A stretch of DNA of 64,000 nt from Sipunculus nudus (Eukaryota > Annelida > Sipuncula > Golfingiida > Sipunculidae), in the NCBI GenBank assembly GCA_026874595.1, contig CM049318.1, forward strand, positions 6,401,741-6,465,740, read 5' to 3'. Of this stretch, positions 34,120 to 45,616 are shown one piece after another. Every line of letters starts with the position of its first letter. Within the stretch, counting starts at the first letter, position 1. The notes under the pieces were generated by a model. It saw only the letters and a program-made list of their open reading frames with translations. It searched no databases and had not been told where the DNA came from. The position numbers and the translations under genes were made by a program.

Positions 34120-34460
34120 TTATTAGTTCTACATTTGCCTGCCAACCATGACAAGTACCCATTCATTCTTGGGTCAAGAGAGCCTACCCTTGTGGTAAAG
34201 AATTTGGCTTGGAGTCTTAGCCCAGAAGGTCTTTGGAATTTTGTCAAAGGGACATTCACATATAATGTGTTGTTTCTTTTGTTCAGGCTTTGAAGTAAAA
34301 TTAAATGATTACTTAAAGGTAGCTTTTAGGTTTTGTTGCGTGCGATCTTATATATAGTTTTATTAAAGGATTGTAAAGATATAGAAGAAGAATACACAGA
34401 TATGGGACATTGGGAACTGAACCCATGACAAGCGGATTGCTGGTCTTCTGCTCTTGTATG
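34120..34460. repeat. SINE-like relic (low confidence)
   Basis: CATGACAAGTACCCATTCATTC and CCTTGTGGTAAAGAATTTGGC resemble a motif block common in invertebrate SINE-type repeats. At 34404-34424, GGGAACTGAACCCATGAC is the reverse complement of a tRNA B-box-like sequence. The two pieces may be one degraded element in reverse orientation. No tRNA fold is visible. Confidence 0.3.
34287..34318 (+). CDS. Possible microexon (32 bp)
   Basis: Acceptor TTTCTTTTGTTCAG (good) and donor AAAG|GTAGCT. One frame is open: two bases, then FEVKLNDYLK, ending in phase 0. It is phase-compatible with 30589 or 31845 upstream and with 34550 downstream. Very short, so chance is likely enough to matter. Confidence 0.2.
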
Positions 34461-34549
34461 TTTGTGTACTATAAACCAAAGACAGAAAAATTAATATTTG
34501 AAGACAAAACTTCTCTTCACCTTTTCTTCTTTATGTCAGTATTGTTCAG

Positions 34550-34828
34550 GTGAATAAGCCTCATGCCAATATTCCTCAAATCATCATTCCTCACATGTAT
34601 TTTATTAGATTTTGTGGGAGCTTGGGCATGCCATTGAATAATGGTAAAAATAATGAAAAAAAGATGTTCCAAACTGGGATGTTGATTTACGGGAACATCT
34701 CAACGTGCTTGGAAGAAAACTCCTTTACTCTTGTTTTCTTTACTCATTTCAAGTCTAATGGTCATGTCAGTTTGATTGTGATAAATTGTGCAATACAAGG
34801 AAGGGTTAAAAATTTTTGCTCTTTCTGA
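34550..34828 (+). CDS. Possible 3'-terminal exon
   Basis: A pyrimidine-rich acceptor (CACCTTTTCTTCTTTATGTCAGTATTGTTCAG) precedes a frame open for 92 codons to TGA at 34826-34828, starting VNKPHANIPQIIIPHMYFIR and including GMLIYGNISTCLEENSFTLV. Codon use is AT-rich like the surroundings. It might extend a chain from 34287 in phase. No motif is recognised. Confidence 0.2.
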   Translation: MNKPHANIPQIIIPHMYFIRFCGSLGMPLNNGKNNEKKMFQTGMLIYGNISTCLEENSFTLVFFTHFKSNGHVSLIVINCAIQGRVKNFCSF

Positions 34829-35030
34829 GGTATGACTGTTTGTACAACTGATCCACCATCACAATTACATAAAGATTATGGTCTTTCAACTATATTTTCA
34901 TTATGGCTTAATTTCATTTTTATGAAATAACATATTAGGTTTAAATTTATACGAAATAAGTCATGCTTAAAGATGTACAGATTTATCTTTTAAAATAAAT
35001 TATTTATCTTTTTATCTAATTAAATTGAAA

Positions 35031-36330
35031 ATCCTAAGGGGGGCAAAAATGTTCAGAAATGACAAATAACTCTATAGCTGTCAGTCAATTAAGAAAATGA
35101 AAATACTGTTCAGTAATGTACAGTAATAACAACCCAAAGGTTAAAAAAAATCAAACATGATATCAAATTATTGTCAAAATGCACAAAAAATGACAACCCT
35201 GCCGATGTCAAAAAGGTAAGAAAATGACAACCTTAATGTTATCAAAAAGTTAAATAAGAACAACTCTAAGGCTGTCACAAAGTTAAGTAATGGCAACAGT
35301 TAAGTTATATTTAAGCTCTGAAAATGACAACATTATGATTGTCAATATGCTCAGAAAATGGTAACCCATGGGTTGTCAAAAAAGCAATGAAAAGACAATA
35401 TTGAGGTTGTCAAAAGTTAAGAATATGACAACACTAAAGTTGTCAGAAAGCTGATGAATTTCAGTCCTGAAGGTTAGAAAATGACAACACTGTGGGTGCC
35501 ATTATGTACAGAAAATGACAACCCTAAGTTTGTCAAATGTGAATTAATGAATACCATATGTAGTAAAAATTAAGAAAATACTACCCCAAGGTAGTCAAAA
35601 GATTCAGAAATGACTACCCCAAGGTAGTTAGAAAATTCATAAAATGAATACCCAAAGGTAATAAAAATGTTCAGAAATGACTACCCCAAGGTAGTTGGAA
35701 AGTTTAGAATCTGACTGCCCTAAGGTAGTCAAAAAGGCCAGAAATGACTACCCCAAGGTAGTTAGACAGTTAAGAAAATGACTGCTCTACAGAAGTCAAA
35801 AAGGTCAGAAATTACCACTCCTAGGTAGTCAGAAAGTAAGTAAATGACAACTCTAAGGTTGTGATAATGTTCAGAAAATGACTGCCCTAAGGTAGTCAAA
35901 AAGGTCAGAAATGACTACCCAAAGGTAGTCAGACAGTAAAGAAAATGACTGCTCTAAGGAAGTCAAAAAGGTCAGAAATTACCACTCTTAGGTAGTCAGA
36001 AAGTAAGTAAATGACTACCTTAAGGTAGTCAAAATATTCAGAAAATGACTACCCCAAGGCAGCAAAAAAAAAGCAGAAATTACTACCCCAAGGTAGTCCA
36101 GAAGATCAGGAATGACTACCCAAAGGTAGTCAAAAAGTTCACAAATGACTACTCCAAGGTAGACAAAGTTCAGAAATGACTGCCCAAAGATAGTCAAAAG
36201 GTTTAGAAATGAATAACCCAAGGTAGTCCGAATTTAAAATAATGACTACCCAACAGTATTCAAAATTTCAGAAAAAGGCTTCCCCAGGGTAATAAAAAAA
36301 TGTCAGAAAATGACAACCACAAGCCCCTGC
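35031..36330 (+). repeat. ~33-bp tandem array of potential hairpins
   Basis: About 35-40 units of the type AGAAATGACTACCCCAAGGTAGTCAAAA. In most units a 6-8 bp stem closes on a 4-base loop (GACTACC-CCAA-GGTAGTC). The left third uses the stem GACAACC/GGTTGTC and the rest GACTACC/GGTAGTC, with paired changes. A higher-order unit of 167 bp is visible (35712 and 35879). Degenerate at both ends. No coding frame is maintained. Confidence 0.9.
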
Positions 36331-36700
36331 TGGATGATCAGTAATTTCAGAATGTGAGCAATTTAATGGAAGTTTAAGAATTGGTTCATAAAACAGGTCA
36401 AAATAAGTTCCTGGTTAATACCCCCAAGTGCTACTTTCAAACTATATACTGGTCTCTGTACATATAGTGTAAAGGAAGCACATGTCGGTATCTATTCTAG
36501 GAGCACTCAATTTGTTGTTTTTATTCTCATATCTCAATGTACCTATATATTATTTTATAATACATGTTAAGTTATTTAATTGATATACATATGTGTGTAT
36601 TGTTATTTGATCATGTCGAACTTTTTCTTGTTTTTGAGTCCTAAAAGTCTTAGTTTCTTTCTATGCATTTATTGTTCTAAATTTTCTTATCATTTTTCAG
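36331..36700. other. Intron-like sequence
   Basis: AT-rich; ends in two acceptors (CTTATCATTTTTCAG at 36700 and TTTTGCTCTTGATTTTAG at 36735). Confidence 0.45.
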
Positions 36701-36780
36701 TTCAGGCATGTCAGTTCTTTTGCTCTTGATTTTAGACTTTGCTGTCTTATGAAGAGGATATAAACACAGGGATATAAACC

Positions 36781-36849
36781 ATGGCACTTGTAGTACCATC
36801 AATAGCCGTGGATGACAGCCTTGTATGTGAACCGGCCCGCAGTGCTGAG
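36781..36849 (+). CDS. Candidate first coding exon (23 codons)
   Basis: ATG at 36781 has a good context (AAACCATGG) and follows an in-frame TAA at 36775, so translation would start here. The 23 codons (MALVVPSIAVDDSLVCEPAR, then SAE) run to a strong donor GAG|GTAGGT in phase 0. Two acceptors just upstream (36700 and 36735) would supply a spliced 5' leader. The exon has CpG sites and balanced composition unlike its flanks. Downstream partner unknown; the zero-phase open stretch at 38029 is one possibility. Not recognised. Confidence 0.42.
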
Positions 36850-36968
36850 GTAGGTAATCCTTTGTATGTAAAACCATTGTGTGTGTGTGTATTTGTGTGT
36901 TGGGGTTAATGAAACTCTGATATAGACCACATCAGATCTCTGTCATTGCTGGCTCCTGGTACTTGTTA

Positions 36969-37266
36969 GACCAAAAAAAATAGATATGGTTCTCAGGCAC
37001 TGCCTGTATCAATTTTAACCCCCGCATAAAAAATTGTTATTTTTGATTTTCATCTTTCAAGAAGATCAAAAAACACAATTTTAAAAAGATTTCCTTTGTT
37101 ATGTAGTGCTTTTATTTGTTCAGCAAAATAATTCTGTTATTATCATGCTTTTCCCTGATGATGTGACATTTTCATCGAATTATACCTATAAAAGGTATAC
37201 AAAATAATCATCTGCCTGCACTGATTTCTGAAAAGAAATGCCTGAGAGCCCTACCTTTTTTTTGCC
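36969..37266. mobile_element. MITE family R3, copy A
   Basis: Inverted ends: GACCAAAAAAAATAG..GGTTCTCAGGCA on the left and TGCCTGAGAGCCCTACCTTTT..GCC on the right. The same family is at 47938-48281. Shared internal blocks include AAAATTGTTATTTTTGATTTTCA and GTAGTGCTTTTA. Flanked by TTA and TAA, compatible with a TA-type target duplication. No coding capacity. Confidence 0.75.
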
Positions 37267-37267
37267 T

Positions 37268-37513
37268 AAATTTCCAGTTTTTACAAAAGAAAATCACATA
37301 AATACTTTAGGTATGCTAGATGTATAGACTTTTCAAACAATGACACATGTCTGGATATAAAAAATTGGTTTGGTTTCACATGAAGGTTTAATGACTTATT
37401 AGAGACTAATGCCAGTAATAGCATGAATAATGATAATATGCCAAATACCTTTTATAGGCCAGTGTTTTGTGGATAAGTCTTTTGATCAGCTTATGATCAT
37501 TTTACTTTGCAAG
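37268..37513. other. Intron-like sequence
   Basis: AT-rich, no feature; ends in the acceptor of the next exon candidate. Confidence 0.4.
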
Positions 37514-37734
37514 GTGAACATCCATTATTGTCATGCCACGGGGTATGTATGATTGACAGCAGGTCCAACGTTGAAACGACATACAGTGACAATACAAACA
37601 GATATTTATTGATCACCGTCAGTTACTGCTGCTGTGAAACCACAGAGCCTCATTGTCATCCAGCTGAGACAGAATGTAACCCTGGCATTGACGCTCAGTG
37701 GCAGAAAAGAGTGGAAGCTTTACGTGGTGTTTAA
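37514..37734 (+). CDS. Candidate 3'-terminal exon, Cys-rich
   Basis: After TTTTACTTTGCAAG, one frame is open for 72 codons to TAA at 37732-37734. It reads EHPLLSCHGVCMIDSRSNVE early, then YCCCETTEPHC and ECNPGIDAQWQKRVEALRGV at the C-terminus. The piece has many CpG sites and near-balanced composition in an otherwise AT-rich region, which strongly suggests coding descent. Two bases finish the incoming codon, compatible with the G left by 30589. I do not recognise the family. It could be a real last exon or a relic; no poly(A) signal is close to the stop. Confidence 0.4.
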
Positions 37735-38880
37735 ATGAAATGCAAGTCTAGCCAGTTTTCTTTTTTTTTTTTTACTGTGGATCAGCAAATCTCTGTCATT
37801 TACCTGCTTCTTAGAATTTTTTAAGTATTAATTATCTTGTTAAAGTCTTCCTAATTGAGTTACTGATCCTAGTATCACACAATTTATCAGGTATTGATCC
37901 TTGGTATATTTTCTCTGCTGATTATTAATTGTCTTCCGCTATTTGCCATCTTTGACCGTTAAACCTTCTTTTGTGACACATTATCCCAAAAGTTGTGATT
38001 ATTATCCACATCTTATCTAAAATGACAGGTGCAGCTAATAATTATACAGAGGTGGACACATGTTGCTCCCCAAGGACCACATGCAATATCCCTAAGGTCT
38101 CTACTGGGCTGCATTCATATGCCATTTGTTCCTGATTTCTCGTCTTTTGTAGTGTTTATTATAGCTTCAACTTGTACTTTTTGGACAACTAAATTGGAAA
38201 TATATGATTTAGAAGATTTTGAAAAACTATTAAAGTTTAATACAATTTTTGAAAGAAATCAAGCATACCACTAGCACTTCATTTTATGAGAGGGGCAGAA
38301 TAAAGGTTGGCTTACTATCAGACTGTTAAGTATTTTTTCCACAGCATACAGCTGTAGTGTGTTTCAGATGTTGTTAATATTGTCTGAACTTTAAAGTATA
38401 AAGCCTGATTGTCAGTTGCAAACAGTGGCAGATGAGCTCCAATTGTCTGCAAGTGGTCACATATAAAAATTGCAACAACATCAGCATTGAGAGGCAGTCT
38501 TAAGATTAAACTAGAGGGTACTCAGCAGAGCTCATATACCTCCACTGAGGCAAGACAACTTAACCAGATCTGTCCCTTGATCAAGATCTGCACCAGTATT
38601 TAAGTCTGATGTCTCTCACCTCTATAAACTTTTGTGGACATTGTTTTACTTGTTTTTTGACAAAGCATGTTTAAAAAATAAAGTAGGTGTGAAAACATTC
38701 ATAACACAGATTGTTATTTGTAATATTAGAGACAGGTAATATCAATGAGGAGCTGCTTTGAATTGCAGGATATAGCCCTTGGATCAATCTGTGTACAGTA
38801 GTGTATGATGTTATCACCAGGTGTCACTGTAGGTATTGTAAAGCTCTCAATATGAAGCAGAGGGAATCTATCATTTTTAG
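37735..38880. other. Unassigned sequence with one open stretch
   Basis: The frame 38029-38274 is open for 81 codons (RWTHVAPQGPHAISLRSLLG near the start) after AAAATGACAG, ending in TAG. Its second half is AT-rich and low in complexity. It is noted only because its phase would fit the donor at 36849. Confidence 0.25.
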
Positions 38881-38884
38881 CACA

Positions 38885-41790
38885 GCTGACTGTAAGTCAT
38901 CTGAGCTATAGCAATCACTCTTTGTCCGTCATCCGTCCGGCCGTCTGTCCGTTAACAAGGCACAAATCGTAACCACTGGACCTGGAATCTTCTTACTTTA
39001 CATCCAGAGAGGTCCATGAAAAATCTCCTTGGAAACCTGGAACTAGGTCTCTGTTACCCATAGCCTTCGAGCTATTGGGCCCCAAACTACCCCCCGAGAA
39101 TAGTCAAAAATTTCATACAAAAACTTCAATATCTCATTAACTACATCACTGATGGTCATGATTTTTGGCATACATATTGATCATGAGATGTTCCATCAGT
39201 TCCTGCAGACTGGTGGCGCCACCTTTATTTTTCGATTTTTTACGAATTTTTTTCTCAATTTTTGTGACCTTTAGAAATGTGGACATCTGGTAACAGGGCA
39301 CAAATCGTAAAGACTGGACCTAGAATCTTCATTCTTGACATTCTGAGAGACCTATGAAAAGTCTCCATTGAAACCAGAAATTAGGCCTCTGTTACCCATA
39401 TTCTTTGAGCTATGGGGCCCCAAAGTACCCCCCAGAATAGTAAAAAATTACATACAAAAACTTCAATAACTCATTAACTACATCACTGATGGTCATGATT
39501 TTTGGCATACATATTGATCATGAGATGTTTCATCAGTTTCTGCAGACTGGTGGCGCCGCCTGTATTTTTCAATTTTTTTACGAATTGTTTTCTCTATTTT
39601 TGAGACCTTTAAAAATGTGAACATCTGTTAACAGGGCACAAATCGTAAGGACTGGACCTAGAATCTTCATTCTTGACATTCCTAGAGACCTATGAAAAGT
39701 CTCAATGGAAACCAGAAATTAGGTCTCTGTTACCCATATCCTTCAAGCTATGGGGCCCCAAAGTACCCCCAGAATAGTAAAAAATTTCATAAAAAAACTT
39801 CAATATCTGATTAACTACATCTCTGATGGTCATGATTTTTGGCATACATATTGATCATGAGATGTTTCATCAGTCTCTGCAGACTGGTGGCGCCACCTGT
39901 ATTTTTCAAATTTTTACAATTTTTTTCTCTATTTTTTGAGACCTTTAAGTATGTAGTTATCTGTCAACAGGGTTCAAATTGTAACAACTGGACCTAGAAT
40001 CTTCATCCTTAACACACAGGGTGACCCATGAAAAGTCTCCATGGAAACCTGAAATTAGGTTTCTGTTACCCATATCATATCCTTTGAGCTGTGGCACTCA
40101 AAAGTACAGCCCAGAATAATGGAAAATTTGAAACAAAAGCTGAAGTATCTGAACAACTAATGCAGAGATCACCATAATTGTTTGTATGGATATTGATCAT
40201 AGAGTGTTTCATCAGTTTCTGCAGACTGGTGGCGCCACCTGTATTTTTCGATTTTTATGAATTGTTTTCTCTATTGTTGAGACCTTTAAAAATGTGAACA
40301 TCTTTTAACAGGGCACAAATGGTAAAGACTGGACCAAGAATCTTCATTCTTGACATTTTGAGAGACCTATTGAAAGTCTCCATGGAAAGCAGAAATTAGA
40401 TCTCTGCTACCCATATCCTTTGAGCTATGGAGCCCCAAAGTACCACCCAGAATAGCCAAAATTTTCATTAAAAAAACTTCAATATCTGATTAACCACATC
40501 ACTGATAGTCATGATTTTTGGCTTACATATTGATCATGAGATGTTTCATCAGTTTCTGCAGACTGGTGGCGCCACCTGTATTTTTCAATTTTTTTACGAA
40601 TTGTTTTCTCTATTTTTGAGACCTTCAAGGATGTAGTTATCTGTCAACAGGGTTCCAATTGGACCTAGAATCTTCATTCTTGACACACAGGGAGACCTAT
40701 AAAAAGTCTCCATGGAAATCTGAAATTAGGTCTCTGTTACCCATATCCTTTGAGCTATGGCACTCCATAGTACAGCTCAGAGTAATGGAAAATTTGATAC
40801 AAAAGCTGAAGTATCTGAACAACTAATGCAGAGATCACCATAATTGTTTGTATGGATATTGATCATAGAGTGTTTCATCAGTTTCTGCAGCCTGGTGGCA
40901 CCACATATATTTGTTCGGGCTTTTTTCGAATTTTTTTCTCTATTTTTGAGACCTTTAAAGATATGAACATCTGTAAACATGGCACAAATCATAACAACTT
41001 GACCTAGAATCTTCATTCTTTATACACAGGGAGACCCATGAAAAATCTCCATGGAAACCTTAATTTAGGTCTCTGTTACCCATATCCGTTAAGCTGTATG
41101 GCTTCAAAATACCCCCCAGAATAATGAAAAATTTGATACAAGAACTCCAGTATCTCAATAACTACAACACTGATGCTCATGATTTTTGGCATACATATTG
41201 ATCATTACATGTTCCATCAGTTTTAGCAGACTGGGTGTGCCACCTCTATTTTTTTTCAAATTTTTACGAATTATTTTCTCTATTTTTGGGACCTTTAAAG
41301 ATGTGGTTATCTGTCAACAGGGTACAAATTGTAACAACTGGACCTAGAATCTTCATTCTTGTCATGCAAGGAGGCCCATGAAAAGTGTCCATGGAAACCT
41401 GAAATTAGGTCTCTGTTACCCATATCCTTCAAGCTATAGGACTCCAAAGTATCCCTCAGAATAATGGAAAATTTGATACAAAAGCTGAAGTATCTGAACA
41501 ACTAATCCAGAGACCACCATGCTTCTTTGCATGGATATTGACCATTAAGTGTTTTTATTAGTTTCTGCAGACTGATGGAGCCACCTGTATTTTTTTTAAA
41601 GTTTACACATTTTTTCTCTATTTTTGAGATATATTAATACATACACAATCTCAGCCTGTTGGTTAATCTGTTTGATGCTTCAGTTGAATGGTTATATACT
41701 ACCATTCAGATGATAAAATTTCCTTTTGCAAATCTCTTCCCAGTCAGCTGAGCGTCATGACCCATGGGTCACTTGTAATTATGTATTATG
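38885..41790 (+). repeat. R2 tandem repeat array B, 8 units of ~338 bp
   Basis: Opens with GTCCGTCATCCGTCCGGCCG and GTCCGTTAAC and closes with CAGCTGAGCGTCATGACCCATGG near 41752. The CTGGTGGCGCC block recurs at 39210, 39547, 39884, 40226, 40563, 40892, 41231 and 41572 (spacing 329-342). Two unit types alternate in part (one with TTAACAGGGCACAAATCGTAA, one with GTCAACAGGGTTCAAATTG). A tRNA A-box-like CAGCCTGTTGGTTAAT is inserted near 41652. No protein is encoded. Confidence 0.88.
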
Positions 41791-41895
41791 TAATGTAATG
41801 TAATATATAATAAAAATAATATTGTTATCAGATAGCAGTTAGTGCTTCATGTTAGACATTGTTACATACCTTAAAAGAATAAAAAATTGCTTTAT

Positions 41896-42249
41896 ATGTA
41901 TATGTCAGAGACAAGATGGAAATCCAGGCGGATTTTCAAACTCGCCTAGACGAGATCACAATCTGACTGAAACATCTTTCATATATCAGTTAAAATGCAT
42001 AATATATAAGAAATTAGATCAGATCATTATCTTAAACTTGCCTGGATGATACCAGATGGATTTTAAAATTTGCCTGGGTGAAATTAAAATCCTGACCAGC
42101 TCCATGATGGATTTTAATCTCACCTAGGTGAGACTGCAATTGTAATCTAGTCTAGGTAAGTTTAAAATCTGTCTAGGCAAGATTACAATTGCAATCTCGC
42201 CAAGGCATGATCACAAACTCCATCTCAATCTTGTCTTTGACATATACAT
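41896..42249. mobile_element. Palindrome-rich MITE
   Basis: Terminal inverted repeats of 22 bp with one mismatch: ATGTATATGTCAGAGACAAG+AT at the left and its complement at 42228-42249. Between them lie about six degenerate copies of a CTCGCCTAGGCGAG-like palindrome, the best being the perfect 14-mer CTCACCTAGGTGAG at 42119-42132. No coding capacity. Confidence 0.75.
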
Positions 42250-44382
42250 GTATAAACACATAAATAAATTAATATTTTATTTTACATGACATTGACAAAT
42301 TCATAGCCAGGCCATTATAGTATAAGGCCATAAGCCTTTATTAAAGGAAGCAGCGACTATCCTGTAATAGCAATATTCACACAAAACAATAAAATGATTC
42401 AATACAGAAGAACTCTGTATTCCTTGGTCATGTGGTCTCACGGTGGATGGGATAGCAATAAATAATAACTGCCTCCAGGTGATACCCTTTTATTCAGTGC
42501 CAAGGTACCAATGTATGCCATGGCAACAAAATTTAAGTACTTATACAAAAGAAAGGGTAAGAGCCTTGAGTAATCAGAAATAATTATGTTTCTTTACTGC
42601 TATTCATGCTCCTGTTTTCAGACAACGGCTGCATATTGACATGTAGTGAGATAAATGACCACCAGAGGTCACTTCAAGCAGTTTCTGCAGTGATTATTCT
42701 GGGCAGAGCCTATTCAGTTTGTCCTTGGCTGCTTGAGCTTTGAGAAGAAATCTGTATATATTTAATAAGGGGCAATCCTGTTGATTTATATTTAATTGAG
42801 TTTTTATCAGTTTAACTCTGCAGCTCTGCTACTAACATATCTGTCATCCTCATTTTGAGGCAGTTGACTCTCAAATAATATTTCAGTCTACTGCTTGGAA
42901 TACAGTGTTTGTTCCAGTTTATTTTATCTTTGATTTAGAAAGTATATTTAATAAAGCAGTGAAAGTTTGAGGCAGCAGCTGTATAAAACTTTAATGAAAT
43001 CAAAATTATAATTTGCCATGTATTAAAATAAATTATTTTAATATTAAAGCAAGCAACTTAACATATTTATGTATACTTTTCAAGTTGTTTTAATAATATA
43101 TTTGATATTTGAGAAAAAAATTGTTCTTCACAACAGTCGGACCTGCCATCAAAAAGCATGGGTAATGTTTAAAATTTTAAACAAATTAAATATTATAAGG
43201 AATGAGCACTGTATTGATCCACTATTGGTTAACTATTGGTCAAGCCCTGGCCACAAGGCTACAATCACCATGGCCACAAGGCTACAATCTTTCAGTTTGG
43301 TCATAAAATATATCCTCCAACCTTGAGGTCAAATATCTTTTGTGATCAAATATTGTATACTTGACCATGGGTATACCGGTATCCATACAGGAAATGAGAT
43401 TTTCATTGAGCTTGAACATCAGAAGTGAAAACTTACAACTTGTGTCAAAGTAAACTGGGTCCTTCCCAATTCCTTTCAAATTTTTGTTAAAAAAAATTAA
43501 ACATAGATTATTATAAGAAAAAAAAAACTACAGTGTTGTGGTAGAATGAATCACACTGTTGTTTCTGTTTGTCTGGTCATCTCAGCTTTGTCCCTGATCC
43601 TCTGGTTTATGACGCACCTCACTGTGCTCATTATCAACCTTCATGCTGACAGGTTTATAGTCAGCCCACATCCAGACTGATTGATGTCAGTGTACATATA
43701 AAGGTTGAAATGATCAGGAGGTCATTAACAGGTGACATACTGATACTCTGACCAGAGCATTGTTTTGTGTGACTTTCAGTTTTCCTGGATTATTAACATT
43801 ATAATCCATCATACATTGATGGTTACATTTCTGTGAGGTACAGGACTGGACCTTCATGCCTCTTGTATCATGTTATAGTTGTACAACATACTGATACTCT
43901 CAAGAGCATTACAGTAGAGCACTGTTTTTCAAAATGCCGTTATTCCCAAAATTTGTTTTTCCAGAATTTTAAATGGGGAACTGAAAATTTATTCATATTT
44001 ACAAAATATTTTACAAGCATGTAAATAATGCACAGAAAGTTTGTAATGCAGAGTCACAAGGGCCTGCAGTCAGGTGTTTCAGCCCATTGGTAGCATAAAT
44101 TAATTCATTCTTGGCAGATCATGTCCCCTAGGCGAAGGTATATATAAAACAGCTAGTGGTGCAATGCTAGGCTCCCTGCATGTACCCCTAGAAAGTGCCT
44201 GAACAGTTTATCCAAGATTGCTGGTGTGTTATCAACCATATCTCTTTGTACTTAAGCAAGCATAGTTTGTCTGCTTGGGCTAGGATGTCAGGAAAAATAA
44301 GTGAGCAGTTAACTCAGATGAGTATTGGCAAGGTATCAACGACCCTTATGATCAAGCAGGTTTATCTGCCATTGCATATTAG
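42250..44382. other. Unassigned sequence
   Basis: AT-rich. A 23-bp duplication (GGCCACAAGGCTACAATC) occurs at about 43249 and 43272. Open frames near 43069-43326 and 44195-44389 have no edges or motifs. No gene is supported. Confidence 0.4.
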
Positions 44383-44746
44383 CAATTGACCTATCCATGA
44401 ACTCTATGTGACCTTAATCGCATATTCATTTAATGAATAATCATAAGCATTGGACTAACAATCAACCAATCAGGTGAACTTAAACATTGTAAAGCATCAA
44501 TCATTTGACAAAACAAAATTTTGCATAATTTGACAGAGCTCTATAAAACAAAACACGTGTAGTCTGTACATACTACCAGTACCCATGTCGGCTTGTCATC
44601 GCCCTTTGTGATGTCATTATTATGTTGTAACCAGCCCTCGCTACCATGGGCATGGAAGACCTTCTGTGTAGGAGCATTTTGTGGGCTCATTATAAAAATA
44701 AGATTTAAAGGGCGGAGCATTTGGGCTGTGGTGGATAGGTCAATTG
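44383..44746. mobile_element. MITE with 15-bp terminal inverted repeats
   Basis: CAATTGACCTATCCA at 44383-44397 is perfectly inverted at 44732-44746 (TGGATAGGTCAATTG). It contains CATATTCATTTAATGAATAATC near the left end. No coding capacity. A transposase relic of another family lies 110 bp downstream. Confidence 0.7.
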
Positions 44747-44853
44747 TATCATCCACTTTAACTCACTTATTCAGCTAATTCATCATTTCATTTTTACTGT
44801 CAAGAAGAACACTATACTCAAACAAGATCACCTGGCTGTCATTTGGCAGCAAT

Positions 44854-45056
44854 ATGGAATCAAGAAAACATACAGCATTATGCTTTGATGAAAAGCTGAC
44901 AATCCTTGAGCAGCTAAGCCGTTGTGACATCAGTCAGCCATTATTGCAAGGGATTTTAACATTAGCAGATCCACTATTAACAATATGAAGAATAGCAGAG
45001 AGAAACTTGTCAATTACAAAATGAAGTTGCCAGATACACGACTCAAAGAAAAATGA
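44854..45056 (+). pseudogene. pogo/Tigger (CENP-B-type) transposase N-terminal relic
   Basis: The ATG at 44854 opens a frame (MESRKHTALCFDEKLTILEQ) that matches the first helix-turn-helix of pogo/Tigger and CENP-B-like proteins. The matching continuation (SRSTINNMKNSREKLVNYK) is in another frame from about 44964, so there is a frameshift between them and a stop in the first frame at 44985. The second DNA-binding domain and the DDE catalytic domain are missing. A dead fragment. Two non-autonomous elements with pogo-like ends lie at 55836 and 57419 in the same window. Confidence 0.72.
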
Positions 45057-45616
45057 TAAATTATCCTTTTTGATAGGTAGGCTCCACTATCATTCAAAAA
45101 CATTTCTACCTTTGCTTTTCATTGCTGTACATGTTCTACACAGGTGCCGCCTTTGGGATTTAAAAGAAACTAACTGAGCTTCACCAGTGGTGATGTCATA
45201 TTTTACCTTTCCATTCTTGAATTTGTTTAAAAAAGGGCACAAAGACCGGATTTCAATCTTGAAGTCTTCACTATAGGGTTGTAATCTGGAATGGCCCAGA
45301 TCAAAATTTTAGTCAAGGCTGGCCCTGTTTTAAATTGAACCAGATTGTTATCTGGGCCTAAACATATATATATATATAACACAGCATGAGTGGAAAGTCA
45401 TCCTTCTCACATTTTGTCAGTAGTTTGCATTACTGTTTAGTATGTCATGATAACTTGCAGACAGAAAGTCAGTTTACTACGTATTTTTTCTTGGAGCCAT
45501 TGTAAAACATTGAAGTGAATCATATTTTTGCATCTTTTATTTTTAAAACTCCAGTGAGGAAAACTGAATTCTGAAACTGATAGGTAAAACAAAAATACAG
45601 ATATTTGAAATGAAAT
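45057..45616. other. Unassigned AT-rich sequence
   Basis: Nothing supported. A short ATATATATATA run near 45367. Confidence 0.45.

Noticed and set aside
34400-34460. tRNA gene on the minus strand
   Set aside because: Only a B-box-like stretch is visible; there is no acceptor stem or D arm that pairs.
35031-36330. CRISPR-like array with palindromic repeats
   Set aside because: Units are degenerate and the sequence between stems is itself repetitive; there are no spacers.
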